Source: Neptunomonas qingdaonensis (GTDB taxonomy: Bacteria; Pseudomonadota; Gammaproteobacteria; Pseudomonadales; Balneatricaceae). From it: a stretch of DNA of 64,000 bases. Positions within the stretch are counted from its first letter, which is position 1, and each line of letters begins with the position of its first letter. The notes below the pieces were generated by a model. The model was not told the origin of the DNA, ran no database searches, and saw only the letters and a program-made list of their open reading frames with translations. Below, one piece after another: positions 36,408 through 45,562 of the stretch. The stretch is from assembly GCF_900113275.1 (NCBI RefSeq), contig NZ_FOOU01000001.1:62001-126000 (forward strand), in the 5' to 3' direction. The translations under genes and the position numbers were made by a program.

Positions 36408-37454
36408 TTAACCTTCTAACATTACAGGCGAAAGTGCTCTTGTTAAATCTGTAGCTGAAATCTCTTTGCACCCGGTCGCATTTTGTCCACACCAGAGAGG
36501 TGAAAAATCAGCGCAGTTATTGGCTTCCGCTTTTGAACGCAGAGCCGTAATGGCGGTTGTGGCCAACGGAAACTCAGGCGTGCTATTACTCATAGGGCCA
36601 ATTTCCCGAATAACACGGTTGACGATGCTGCGAGCGGGTCTTCCGGAAAATAAGTTAGTCAGTGCAGTGTGCTGTGCTGAGGCGCTTTTCAGTGCGGCGC
36701 GGTGAACCTGGCTTGTTTTAGTTTCCGGGCAAAGTAAATAAGCCGTACCGATTTGTGCGGCAATAGCACCCAGCGAAAGCGCTGCGGCAACGCCTTTAGC
36801 GTCGGCTATACCGCCAGCCGCTATTACGGGAATATTAACGGTCTGAGCAATTTGCGGCAGTAATGAAAAAGTACCGACCTGCGTGGTTAAATCCTCTGAT
36901 AAAAAGATCCCTCTATGGCCTCCTGCTTCCAGTCCTTGGGCGATAATGGCATCTGCGCCATGCGCTTCAAGCCATACTGCTTCTTCAACGGTCGTTGCGG
37001 ATGATAGTACCTTTGCGCCCCACCCTTTTATGCGTGCTAATAAATCAGGAGCAGGCAGGCCAAAATGGAAACTCACGATGGGCGGGCGAAATGCTTCAAT
37101 TGCATCAGCGATGTCGTGTGAGAACGGTGCCCGGCCAGGGCCTGCGGGGATATCATCAGCATTGATGGCATATTCTGCAAAATAAGGCTGTAGTGCTGAT
37201 CGCCAAATGCCTTCGCGTTCTGCATTCGCCTGAGGGGGCGTGTGGCAAAAGAAATTCACATTAAAAGGTTTGCTGGTTGTTGCTGTGATGGCCGTTAATT
37301 CTGTTTGAATCATCTCAGGTGTCAGCATGGCGCAAGGCAAAGAACCTAGCCCCCCTGCTTGTGATACGGCAATGGCTAACTCGCTGCCCTGCACTCCAGC
37401 CATCGGTGCTTGAATAATAGGTAACTCGATACCTAAAAAATCCTTGATATTCAT
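36408..37454 (-). CDS. Nitronate monooxygenase family protein
   Basis: FMN-dependent TIM-barrel enzyme of the 2-nitropropane dioxygenase family, 348 residues. Visible motifs are LPIIQAPMAGVQ at the N-terminus, AQGLEAGGHRG, and VIAAGGIADAKGVAAAL (FMN phosphate loop), then AAQIGTAYLLCPE. Length is normal. It is inserted between the two paralogous small exported genes on the opposite strand. The natural substrate is probably propionate-3-nitronate or a similar nitronate; detoxification is inferred from family knowledge. Confidence 0.9.
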   Translation of the reverse strand: MNIKDFLGIELPIIQAPMAGVQGSELAIAVSQAGGLGSLPCAMLTPEMIQTELTAITATTSKPFNVNFFCHTPPQANAEREGIWRSALQPYFAEYAINADDIPAGPGRAPFSHDIADAIEAFRPPIVSFHFGLPAPDLLARIKGWGAKVLSSATTVEEAVWLEAHGADAIIAQGLEAGGHRGIFLSEDLTTQVGTFSLLPQIAQTVNIPVIAAGGIADAKGVAAALSLGAIAAQIGTAYLLCPETKTSQVHRAALKSASAQHTALTNLFSGRPARSIVNRVIREIGPMSNSTPEFPLATTAITALRSKAEANNCADFSPLWCGQNATGCKEISATDLTRALSPVMLEG

Positions 37455-37598
37455 ATTTTTAACTTCCCTTTATGTTGCGTACAGCTCAGGCAAACAGTGA
37501 ATATTTTTGACTCCACACGAGGCCTCCTTACTCTCTATGTTATCTATATTTTGTAATTAATACATATAACTAAAATATTAGTAAAAATAGTTTTTTTA

Positions 37599-37615
37599 TT
37601 TCAGTTTCGTTTCAG
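37599..37615 (+). promoter_or_regulatory. Direct repeat TTTCAG x2, 11-bp period (copy 2)
   Basis: TTTCAG at 37599-37604 and 37610-37615, the same spacing and flanks as at 35828. The conserved block continues through GTAGC(G/C)CCATCAAACAGCGA to the start codon, suggesting both promoter and 5' leader were duplicated with the gene. Confidence 0.5.
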
Positions 37616-37684
37616 GTTTGGTTTGTAAAGTAGCCCCATCAAACAGCGACACACGCTGAACTGTTTAAATTAAAGGGAACCATC

Positions 37685-37972
37685 ATGAAAACTTTACTGA
37701 CTACTGCTCTTCTTTCTTCTGCTCTTTTTGCTTCTCAGGCATTTGCCGGTAGTTTAAGCGATTTTTCTGCTCAGTCTGTTGAAGCTAACCTGGCTACTGG
37801 ACATGCAGTGACAACGCAAGGTTTTACGGCAGTAAGCAGCCCACTGTCTGATTTAGGTGCTTCTGTCGAGGCGCAATTGGGAAATGGTGCTCATGCTGAT
37901 GTGAACAGCGCGCATGACGGTGTTGTTGCAAATTTTGGTTTAGTGGCACCGGCTCAATCTAAAGAAGCTTAG
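37685..37972 (+). CDS. Small exported protein, paralogue B
   Basis: 95-residue paralogue of the gene at 35908: the signal peptide is almost identical (MKTLLTTALLSSALFASQAF), and the mature part again has LSDFSAQSVEANLATG and PLSDLGASVEAQ, while the C-terminal third has diverged. AAAGGGAACC precedes the ATG. A 14-bp perfect stem-loop and then a true intrinsic terminator follow. Function unknown; no cysteines, no membrane helix after the signal. Confidence 0.8.
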   Translation: MKTLLTTALLSSALFASQAFAGSLSDFSAQSVEANLATGHAVTTQGFTAVSSPLSDLGASVEAQLGNGAHADVNSAHDGVVANFGLVAPAQSKEA

Positions 37973-37999
37973 TATTAATATAGATTGATAAAAGCTTCA

Positions 38000-38034
38000 G
38001 CATCAACAGGCAATAAGGTGTTGCCTGTTGATGC
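38000..38034 (+). other. Perfect 14-bp stem-loop after paralogue B
   Basis: GCATCAACAGGCAA and TTGCCTGTTGATGC pair perfectly around a seven-base loop. No T-run follows, so it is not a canonical terminator; it could protect the 3' end of the transcript ahead of the terminator at 38061. Confidence 0.7.
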
Positions 38035-38060
38035 ACAGCATTATGAGCAACACGTTTTTT

Positions 38061-38084
38061 AAACCGGCTGATTAGCCGGTTTTT
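38061..38084 (+). terminator. Intrinsic terminator
   Basis: AAACCGGCT-GATT-AGCCGGTTT followed by TT: a nine-pair perfect stem whose right arm merges into a five-T run. It ends the transcript of the small exported protein B. Confidence 0.85.
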
Positions 38085-38131
38085 GTTGTCTGAAGGCAGC
38101 GCCTTGCCGGTCTTTGAAAGTGAAAGCCAGC

Positions 38132-38674
38132 CTATACTGCCCACTCTTCCTGAAGATGTTGATCTTTTAGTTTTACATAATTACCTGCTGTGTAGGTAAA
38201 GTAGCTCATCTCTTTTTCGGTTAACGCCCTCACCTGCTTGACGGGCCTGCCTACATACAGAAAACCGCTGACGAGTGTTTTGCCCGGTGGGACTAAACTA
38301 CCGGCGCCAATAACCACATCTGATTCAATGACCGCTCCATCCATAATCATGGCTCCCATCCCTACCAGAATACGATCACCAATAGTACAGCCATGCAGCA
38401 TCGCCTGATGGCCTACGGTGACATGATTGCCGATGATCAGCGGGAAACCGTCTGGATTGTAAGGGCCAGCGTGTGTGATATGCAGAATAGAACCATCCTG
38501 GATGCTACATGAGTGGCCGATGCGGATTCTGTGCATATCGCCACGAATAACTACCAATGGCCAGATAGAGGTATCGGCGCCGATTTTTACATCGCCCAGC
38601 ACGACTGCTGAAGGGTCTACAAAGACTTTATCGCCAAGCGTTGGCGTGATTCCCTGAAAAGATCGAATATTCAT
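38132..38674 (-). CDS. Gamma-class carbonic anhydrase-like protein (YrdA type)
   Basis: 180-residue left-handed beta-helix protein of the YrdA/PaaY/gamma-CA family. Hexapeptide repeats run through the middle (IGADTSIWPLVVIRGDM, IGNHVTVGHQAMLHG, IGDRILVGMGAMIM), and the metal-binding histidines appear in LHITH and VGHQAMLHG. Many family members bind zinc, but carbonic anhydrase activity is shown only for some. It is divergent from prlC. Confidence 0.88.
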   Translation of the reverse strand: MNIRSFQGITPTLGDKVFVDPSAVVLGDVKIGADTSIWPLVVIRGDMHRIRIGHSCSIQDGSILHITHAGPYNPDGFPLIIGNHVTVGHQAMLHGCTIGDRILVGMGAMIMDGAVIESDVVIGAGSLVPPGKTLVSGFLYVGRPVKQVRALTEKEMSYFTYTAGNYVKLKDQHLQEEWAV

Positions 38675-38844
38675 TAATTATTACTCGCTTGCATCGCCAT
38701 CATCAGTCCCCATTGTATACTAATCACTATTTTCTGTTGTACTGCCTATTTACAGACATGAGCACTTATATAAGCACATACAACCGCACCCGTTACGCAT
38801 TTTGCACGCTCACCTAGCGTTCAGAGCCTGATTTGGAGAGATCA

Positions 38845-40875
38845 ATGAGCAATCCGTTATTGGAACCCGCCCTGCTACCCCCGTTTAGTAAGATTAAACC
38901 GTCCGACATTACCCCGGCGGTTGATCAGCTGTTGCAACAAGGGCGTGAGCAGATTGCCAGGCTGACTGAGGATGTCAGCAGCGCTGAGTGGGATAAAGTG
39001 ATTGCACCGCTGGATACGATTAATGATGCGCTTAATCAGGCCTGGTCCCCTGTGTCACATCTGAACATGGTACTGAACAGCGATGAATTGCGAGAAGCCT
39101 ATAACGAAAATCTGCCAAAGCTGTCGGCCTATTGGACGGAGATGGGTCAGAATGAAGGCTTGTTTAATGCTTATCGACGGGTATCGGAACAAGCCTCCGG
39201 TTTAGATACGGCTCAGAAAAAAGTCCTGGAACATAGTCTGCGCGACTTCCGTTTATCCGGTATTGATCTGCCTGTGGATAAAAAACAGCGTTATGCCGAT
39301 ATTCGCCAGCGCTTATCTGAACTCAGCACTAAGTTTTCTGAAAACGTGTTGGATGCCACGCAGGGCTGGGAAAAGCTGATTACTGATCCCGAGATGCTAA
39401 AAGGTATGCCTGAAATGTCGCTGGCGGCGGCCAGGCAAGCGGCTGAAGCCAAGGGCAAAGAGGGTTATCTGTTATCGCTTGAATTTCCGTCCTATTTTCC
39501 GGTGATTACGCATTGTGATGATAGGGCCTTGCGCCGTGAAGTGTATGAGGCTTATGCGACACGTGCATCTGATCAGGGACCCACCGCTGGCCAGTGGGAT
39601 AATTCAGAAGTAATGACGGAAATTCTGACCCTGCGTCAGGAGATGTCGGCATTACTCGGTTTTGACAGTTATGCCGATTACTCACTCGCCACTAAAATGG
39701 CCGACACACCCGAGCAAGTGTTGCAGTTCCTGTATGATCTGGCAGATAAAAGCGTAGAGGTCGCACGTCAGGAATATAAAGAGTTATGCGCCTTTGCTAA
39801 AGAGGAGTTTGCTGCAGAGAGTGTTGAGTCCTGGGATGTCGCTTACTATTCTGAGAAACTCAAACAAGCACGTTATTCGTTATCACAAGAGATGTTGCGT
39901 CCTTACTTTCCGTTTCCTAAAGTTCTGCAGGGAATGTTTGAGGTTGCCAATCGCTTATTTGATATCGATATTGAAGAAATTGCTGAGATGGATAGCTGGC
40001 ATGCGGATGCGCGTCTGTTTGTCATTAAGCGTAATGACGAGATCATTGCGCGTTTCTATCTGGACCCTTTTGCCCGTGCAAATAAGCGCGGTGGTGCATG
40101 GATGGATGTGTGTCGCACGCGTCGACGTTTGCAAGATGGCGCTTTGCAGCTGCCAACGGCTTACCTGGTATGCAACTTTAACGGGCCGGTGGGTAAGGAC
40201 CCGGCATTGCTGACGCATAATGAGGTAACCACGCTGTTTCATGAGTTTGGTCACGGCTTACATCACATGCTGACGCAGATGGAATATGCGGATGTGAGTG
40301 GTATTAGCGGTGTCGCGTGGGATGCAGTAGAGCTGCCTAGCCAGTTTATGGAGAACTGGTGCTGGGAGCCTGAAGCGCTGGCGATTATCTCAGGGCACTA
40401 TCAGACGGGCGAAACACTGCCGGTTGAATTACTGGATAAGATGCTGGCTGCAAAAAACTTCCAGTCTGCATTAATGATGGTGCGTCAGTTAGAGTTTTCA
40501 ATTTTTGATTTAAAACTGCATCATGAGTTTGAAGCGGGTAAAACCGATATTCAAGGGTTATTAAACGGCGTTCGCCAGCAGGTTGCGGCGATAACACCCC
40601 CTGAGTTCAATCGCTTTCAGCATAGCTTTAGTCATATTTTTGGTGGCGGTTATGCGGCGGGTTATTACAGCTATAAATGGGCTGAAGTGTTATCCGCCGA
40701 TGCATTTTCAATGTTTGAAGAGCAAGGCGTCTTTAATCAGGAGGCAGGCCAGCGTTTCCTTAAAACCGTTTTGGAAAACGGCGGCTCTAAAGAGCCGATG
40801 GAACTGTTTGTCGCATTTCGTGGGCGAGAACCAAAAGTGGACGCATTGCTAAAACATTCCGGCATCAATGTTTAG
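38845..40875 (+). CDS. prlC: Oligopeptidase A
   Basis: Cytosolic zinc metallopeptidase (M3 family) that degrades signal peptides and other oligopeptides. I place the start at ATG 38845, preceded by GGAG at good spacing; the frame also extends to a TTG 12 bases upstream. The 676-residue product has HEFGH at 466-470 (two zinc His and catalytic Glu), followed by GLHHMLTQ, and normal length (about 680). It is followed by yheV, as in E. coli-like genomes. Confidence 0.96.
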   Translation: MSNPLLEPALLPPFSKIKPSDITPAVDQLLQQGREQIARLTEDVSSAEWDKVIAPLDTINDALNQAWSPVSHLNMVLNSDELREAYNENLPKLSAYWTEMGQNEGLFNAYRRVSEQASGLDTAQKKVLEHSLRDFRLSGIDLPVDKKQRYADIRQRLSELSTKFSENVLDATQGWEKLITDPEMLKGMPEMSLAAARQAAEAKGKEGYLLSLEFPSYFPVITHCDDRALRREVYEAYATRASDQGPTAGQWDNSEVMTEILTLRQEMSALLGFDSYADYSLATKMADTPEQVLQFLYDLADKSVEVARQEYKELCAFAKEEFAAESVESWDVAYYSEKLKQARYSLSQEMLRPYFPFPKVLQGMFEVANRLFDIDIEEIAEMDSWHADARLFVIKRNDEIIARFYLDPFARANKRGGAWMDVCRTRRRLQDGALQLPTAYLVCNFNGPVGKDPALLTHNEVTTLFHEFGHGLHHMLTQMEYADVSGISGVAWDAVELPSQFMENWCWEPEALAIISGHYQTGETLPVELLDKMLAAKNFQSALMMVRQLEFSIFDLKLHHEFEAGKTDIQGLLNGVRQQVAAITPPEFNRFQHSFSHIFGGGYAAGYYSYKWAEVLSADAFSMFEEQGVFNQEAGQRFLKTVLENGGSKEPMELFVAFRGREPKVDALLKHSGINV

Positions 40876-41055
40876 AAACTTTTGCACGATGGCTCCTTTG
40901 TCTGCTGGCGGTGCTAGAAACGTACTCAATGGTTATTTATAAACATAAATTCCCTTATTGCGTGCGTTTTTGCCTGGCCAGAAAACAAAGCTTCGGTGCG
41001 TGCAAAAGTATCGTTTAATATTCAGTTCCCGGATTCCTGAGAAAGAGAGGTTATT

Positions 41056-41313
41056 ATGTCGGTTATCAAACGCTTTGTGGCGGGGGCTGTATGCCCTCGT
41101 TGTGGCGAAATGGACACGATTCGCGTTTATCGTAATGAGATTCGTGAATATCGTGAATGTATTAAGTGTGATTATGTCGATGGACAAAACCTGGACGGTT
41201 CGCCAGAGGATGAGGCTGAGCTGGTAACTCGGGTGAATCAGCAAAAAGAAGATACGCCTGATACACAAGTTATTCAAATTATGGCAAACCCGAAACCGAG
41301 TAAAAAGCACTAG
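41056..41313 (+). CDS. yheV: YheV-type putative zinc-ribbon protein
   Basis: 85-residue protein with a four-cysteine zinc ribbon: CPRC (Cys13, Cys16) and CIKC (Cys35, Cys38). This is the YheV (DUF2387) family, found downstream of prlC in gammaproteobacteria. Start ATG follows GAGAGG. The C-terminal half is charged and probably disordered. No molecular function has been assigned to the family. Confidence 0.88.
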   Translation: MSVIKRFVAGAVCPRCGEMDTIRVYRNEIREYRECIKCDYVDGQNLDGSPEDEAELVTRVNQQKEDTPDTQVIQIMANPKPSKKH

Positions 41314-41359
41314 GCATGACTCACTGCTTATTTAATCAAACGTGTAAAGGGAGAGGGTA

Positions 41360-41953
41360 ATGTGTCAGCGCTGCTTTTGGGCGACAGGAGTTACCGAACT
41401 AGAGGCTGTTTATCATGATGAGGAGTGGGGGGTTCCGAAAACAGATGATCAGACACTCTTTGAATTCTTGATTTTAGAAGGCGCGCAAGCAGGCCTGAGC
41501 TGGCGGACGGTTCTCGAAAAACGCGAGGGCTACCGCCGCACCTATCATGATTTTGATCCTTTGGTTGTCGCTGCATTTGGCGATGCCGAGCAGCAAAAAA
41601 TGCTGGCAGATCCTGCTATTATCCGAAATAAACTTAAAGTAGCGTCATCTGTCTCGAATGCGCGTGAGTTTCTGCGCTTACAGCAGGCGCATGGAAGTTT
41701 TGCCCGTTATCTGTGGAGCTTTGTGGATAACCGGCCGATTCAAAACAGCAGGAACGATCACAGCGAAGTACCCGCTGAAACAGAGATATCCAAACAGCTC
41801 TCTAAAGCATTGAAAAAAGAGGGGATGCGCTTTGTTGGTCCCACCATCATGTACGCCTATATGCAGGCGGTGGGCATGGTGAATGATCATGAAGTGAGTT
41901 GTTGCCGATATCAGGCCTGTCGGGAGGCGGGTGCCACATTTTCTTTGGCTTAA
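41360..41953 (+). CDS. tag: 3-methyladenine DNA glycosylase I
   Basis: Removes 3-methyladenine from alkylated DNA. The 197-residue protein aligns with E. coli Tag: N-terminal zinc ligands in CQRCFWATG and YHDEEWGVP, the catalytic-pocket motif LEGAQAGLSW and C-terminal MVNDHEVSCC with the other zinc ligands. Length is as expected (187-200). It follows yheV by 46 bases. In Pseudomonas tag lies near glyQ, so its location here differs. Confidence 0.95.
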   Translation: MCQRCFWATGVTELEAVYHDEEWGVPKTDDQTLFEFLILEGAQAGLSWRTVLEKREGYRRTYHDFDPLVVAAFGDAEQQKMLADPAIIRNKLKVASSVSNAREFLRLQQAHGSFARYLWSFVDNRPIQNSRNDHSEVPAETEISKQLSKALKKEGMRFVGPTIMYAYMQAVGMVNDHEVSCCRYQACREAGATFSLA

Positions 41954-41985
41954 TAGCGCTTTATGAAAGCAAAAACTCAGCGCGT

Positions 41986-43359
41986 TCAGGCAGCGGTTTT
42001 TCGTATGATTGACCACTGCTGTTTACGGCTCAATTGCCAGAAAACCCAGCCACCACTGATACCGCGGGCGAGAAACAAGCTCAGATAGGCGATCCAGAGG
42101 CCATGATTACCCAGGGGCAGGAGTAACCACCACAGAGGAATAAATACACCGAACACCGAGAGTAGCATGGTGTTCTGCATCGCTTTTACCTGCGTAGTCC
42201 CGATAAAAATCCCATCCAGTAAAAAGCTCCACACGCCAATCAGGGGTAAGATGATTAACCAGGGCAGGTAAATCATGGCTTGCTGCTGTACCTCTTTAAT
42301 GGAGGTTAGCAGCTGAATAACCCAGCCACCGGCGACCCAGAAAAACAGTGTAAAGAGTAGGGCGGTTATCACTGACCAGATGGCAGCAGTCGTGACCGTG
42401 CGATAAAAGCCAGCCATATCCTGGCGGCCGGTGCGTTTACCGATTAAGGCTTCTGTTGCGTGGGCAAAGCCATCCAGACCATTCGAGATCAGCAGTATAA
42501 AGTTGAGTAATACCGCATTCGCAGACAGAATATCAGTGCCCTGGCGTGCCCCCTGTGCGGTAAAAAATGCCATCGAAAAGAGTAGGGCAAGGGTGCGGAT
42601 AAACAGATATCGGTTGACCTGAAACAAAGCGGTATAGTGTTTGATCCGGGTGAGTGATGCGGCCAGCAGTTGTCCGCCCATCGGTCTTAAGAGGCGCCGA
42701 CAGAGGTACAAGCCGAGCAACAAGCTGCCATATTCTGCCAATACCGTCGCCAGTGCGACACCATCGGCATGCATCCCCAGCCCGTAAACGGCAATAATAT
42801 CCAGGATCATATTCAGCAGATTAGTGACCGTCAGCAAAAGGAGCGGGATTTTGCTGTTCTGATTGCCGAGAAACCAGCCGAGTAATGCAAAATTACACAG
42901 CACCGCGGGCGCACCATAGACGCGAATCGACGCGTATTGGCGAGCTTCTTCGGTGACTAATGGCTCGGCGGCTATCCACTGCAGTGCCAGCTCTATGATG
43001 GGCCCTTGCAGCAGAATAATACACAGGCCAATACCCGAGGCCATCACCAGTGATTGTGCCAGCAGGGTGCGATTGGCGGTGGCGTCATTTGCGCCGACAG
43101 CCTGTGCCGTCAGGCCGGTGGTGCCCATGCGTAGAAATCCGAAGGCCCAGTAAACCACTGAGAAGATCATGCTGCCGATAGCAACAGCGGCGAGGTGCTT
43201 GCCGTCCGGCAGGTGGCCGATAACAGCCGTATCGACCAGGCCGACCAAGGGGACGGTGATATTGGAAAGAATCATCGGCCATGCCAGCGACCAGACTTCT
43301 TTATGGTCGCGTTTGGAGGGGCGCAAAGCAGTCCAATTGATGTGAGCGGCCCTGGACAT
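41986..43359 (-). CDS. MATE family efflux transporter (DinF-like)
   Basis: 457-residue inner-membrane transporter with about twelve hydrophobic helices in two MatE repeats; the opening SLAWPMILSNITVPLVGLVD and AVIGHL are typical of the DinF branch. Its ATG shares one base with the znuB stop (TGATG), so it is probably translated from the zur-znuCB transcript. MATE pumps export cationic compounds with Na+ or H+; a link to zinc is not known and rests only on the operon position. Confidence 0.9.
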   Translation of the reverse strand: MSRAAHINWTALRPSKRDHKEVWSLAWPMILSNITVPLVGLVDTAVIGHLPDGKHLAAVAIGSMIFSVVYWAFGFLRMGTTGLTAQAVGANDATANRTLLAQSLVMASGIGLCIILLQGPIIELALQWIAAEPLVTEEARQYASIRVYGAPAVLCNFALLGWFLGNQNSKIPLLLLTVTNLLNMILDIIAVYGLGMHADGVALATVLAEYGSLLLGLYLCRRLLRPMGGQLLAASLTRIKHYTALFQVNRYLFIRTLALLFSMAFFTAQGARQGTDILSANAVLLNFILLISNGLDGFAHATEALIGKRTGRQDMAGFYRTVTTAAIWSVITALLFTLFFWVAGGWVIQLLTSIKEVQQQAMIYLPWLIILPLIGVWSFLLDGIFIGTTQVKAMQNTMLLSVFGVFIPLWWLLLPLGNHGLWIAYLSLFLARGISGGWVFWQLSRKQQWSIIRKTAA

Positions 43360-44159
43360 CAGGCGTTGGATGTCTGTCGGGATGGTAGTAGATAAATAAC
43401 CATGAACTCAAACAGCGCCGCAACCACCACGGAGGGGCCGGCGGGAGTATCCCATGTCCATGAGCCCCAAATACCTAATAAAACAGCAAAGCAGCCCAGA
43501 AGCGAGGCGTAAATGGCCATCTGCTCCGGTGTTGTTGACAGGCGACGCGCGGCAGCGGCAGGTATAACCAGCAGCGAGGTAATCAACAGAATACCGACGA
43601 TTTTCATCGCCACGGCAATCACAATGGCGATAAGCACCATTAAAATGAGACGGGTGCGGCTGACATTGATCCCTTCGACCTGTGCCAGTTCTTCGTTGAT
43701 GGTGATAGCGAGTAATGGCTCCCAGAATATACGTATGGTGATTAAAACCGCTGCGCCGCCGGCAAGAATCCATACCAGATCGGCCGGGGCGATGGCGAGC
43801 AGATCGCCAAAAAGGTAATCCATAAGGTCAAGCCGGACATCGTCGACAAAGGAGATGGCGACTAAACCTAAAGAAAGGGTGCTATGTGCCATGATGCCCA
43901 GCAGGGTGTCGGTGGCGATAAGGCGTTGCTTTTGTAACGCAACCAGCAGGAGTGCTAATAATACGCAGCAGACGATCACCGCCAGATTCAGGTTGAGGTC
44001 CAGCAAGATACCCAGTGCCACGCCCAGGAGCGCCGAATGCGCCAGACTATCGCCAAAATAGGCCATGCGTCGCCACACCACAAATGCGCCCAGAGGGCCT
44101 GCGACTGCCGCTACACCCAGTCCGCCGATAATGGCATAAATAAGAAAATCGTAAGTCAT
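43359..44159 (-). CDS. znuB: Zinc ABC transporter permease
   Basis: Membrane subunit of the high-affinity ZnuABC zinc importer; 266 residues with seven to nine helices of the ABC-3 family (GGLGVAAVAGPLGAFVVWRRM at the N-terminus). It begins immediately after the znuC stop and ends overlapping the MATE gene. The preceding znuC and zur genes and the Zur-type operator confirm zinc specificity. Confidence 0.95.
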   Translation of the reverse strand: MTYDFLIYAIIGGLGVAAVAGPLGAFVVWRRMAYFGDSLAHSALLGVALGILLDLNLNLAVIVCCVLLALLLVALQKQRLIATDTLLGIMAHSTLSLGLVAISFVDDVRLDLMDYLFGDLLAIAPADLVWILAGGAAVLITIRIFWEPLLAITINEELAQVEGINVSRTRLILMVLIAIVIAVAMKIVGILLITSLLVIPAAAARRLSTTPEQMAIYASLLGCFAVLLGIWGSWTWDTPAGPSVVVAALFEFMVIYLLPSRQTSNA

Positions 44160-44972
44160 TTAGTGGTTACACTCTTTATTATGCGCTTCTTTGTGTAATG
44201 CTCTTTGTGCTTCTTCGGGATGCGGATGGTCAGCAATGACATCGCCATGCGTGTCATGATTGTGGTTATGGCGATGGTTATACAGCGCCATGCTGGCTGC
44301 GCCCTGTTTGCCGAACAGCTCGATAAAAGACGGGTCGTTACTGACATGTTCAGGATGCCCCGAGCAGCAAATGTGATGATTAAGGCAGACCACATGATCG
44401 GTTGATGACATCACCAGATGCAGATCATGAGAGATCATCAGTACGCCACAGCGACGTTGTTTGCGGATGCGGGCTATCAAGTCATAGAGTTCTACCTGGC
44501 CATTAATATCAACACCTTGCACGGGCTCATCCAGGACTAATAATTCGGGTTCACGCAGCAGTGCCCGCGCCAGCATTACTCGTTGTGTTTCGCCGCCGGA
44601 AAGATCATGGATTGAGTGGTTCATCAGGTGTCCGGCACGGACATCGTCCAGTGCTGTTTGCATCTGTGATGCATCTTTGACGCGTGTGGTTTGTAAAAAT
44701 CGCTTTACCGTGAGCGGAAAGGTGCGATCAATATGCAATTTTTGCGGCATATAACCGACACGTAGGTTCGGTTGTAACCAGACGTTGCCACGCGTGGGCC
44801 TGATCAAGCCAAGAACTATGCGTACCAGGGTGGTTTTACCGGCGCCATTGGGGCCGATCAACGTGGTAATACAATCTTTATGCAGTGTCAGGTTGACGTC
44901 TTGCAGCACATGGTTGTGTCCAAACTGGACATTAATCTGGTCGAGCCTGACTAAGTCTACGGGATGGCTCAT
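44160..44972 (-). CDS. znuC: Zinc ABC transporter ATPase
   Basis: ATP-binding subunit of ZnuABC. 270 residues with Walker A GPNGAGKTTL, signature LSGGETQRV, Walker B LLVLDEP and a histidine-rich C-terminal tail (HRHNHNHDTHGD and HPHPEEA), which may bind zinc. Its ATG overlaps the zur stop by four bases (ATGA). The tail is longer and richer in histidine than in many ZnuC proteins. Confidence 0.95.
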   Translation of the reverse strand: MSHPVDLVRLDQINVQFGHNHVLQDVNLTLHKDCITTLIGPNGAGKTTLVRIVLGLIRPTRGNVWLQPNLRVGYMPQKLHIDRTFPLTVKRFLQTTRVKDASQMQTALDDVRAGHLMNHSIHDLSGGETQRVMLARALLREPELLVLDEPVQGVDINGQVELYDLIARIRKQRRCGVLMISHDLHLVMSSTDHVVCLNHHICCSGHPEHVSNDPSFIELFGKQGAASMALYNHRHNHNHDTHGDVIADHPHPEEAQRALHKEAHNKECNH

Positions 44973-45463
44973 AGGGTATTGTCTTCTTGTTGGCAGTTCG
45001 GGCAGATGCCGGCGACTTCCAGCATTTCGCTTAGCACGCTAAAACCTACGGCATTTGCCGATGCTTTAATTGCTTTAGACACGGCCTCGGATTCCAGCTC
45101 AACCGCACTGTGGCAGCGGGTGCAGATCAGAAAGCTGTTATTGCAATGATGTTCAGGATGGCTGCAGCCGATAAACGCGTTAAGCGAGGCAATGCGGTGA
45201 ACCAGCCCTTGCTCCTGAAGAAAGTCTAATGCCCGGTAAACCGTAGGCGGAGCCGAATTAAAACCGGCCTCTGCCAGCGCCGGTAAAATATCATAAGCAC
45301 CGAGCGGTTTATGGCTTTGCCAAATGAGCTTTAGTACCAGCTCACGCACGGGCGTCAGGCGTTGTTGTCGGCCACGGCAAAGCTCAGCCGCATCCTGTAA
45401 CGCCTGAGTAATGCAGCGACTATGATCGTGCTCGGGTAGAAAAGCGACTTCGGCATTGTTCAT
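44969..45463 (-). CDS. zur: Zinc uptake regulator Zur
   Basis: Fur-family repressor that shuts off zinc uptake when zinc is plentiful. 164 residues with a winged-helix domain (LTPVRELVLKLIWQSHKPLGA, PPTVYRALDFLQEQGLVHRI) and zinc sites CSHPEHHC, CTRCH and a C-terminal CPNC. It is the first gene of the zur-znuC-znuB-MATE operon and shares the divergent spacer, holding a Zur-type palindrome, with znuA. Confidence 0.93.
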   Translation of the reverse strand: MNNAEVAFLPEHDHSRCITQALQDAAELCRGRQQRLTPVRELVLKLIWQSHKPLGAYDILPALAEAGFNSAPPTVYRALDFLQEQGLVHRIASLNAFIGCSHPEHHCNNSFLICTRCHSAVELESEAVSKAIKASANAVGFSVLSEMLEVAGICPNCQQEDNTL

Positions 45464-45524
45464 AGGTCATCGCTCATAGATAATGAGTCATAGGTTATAA
45501 ATTATGGGCAATAAGTCTTAGTTT

Positions 45525-45539
45525 TGTTATATTGTAACA
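45525..45539. promoter_or_regulatory. Zur-type operator between zur and znuA
   Basis: TGTTA-TATTG-TAACA, an inverted repeat with the TGTTATA-type half-site of gammaproteobacterial Zur boxes, 24 bases before the znuA ATG and about 60 before zur. It should control both transcripts. Confidence 0.75.
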
Positions 45540-45562
45540 TCAAATTAGACTGGAAGAAGAGC

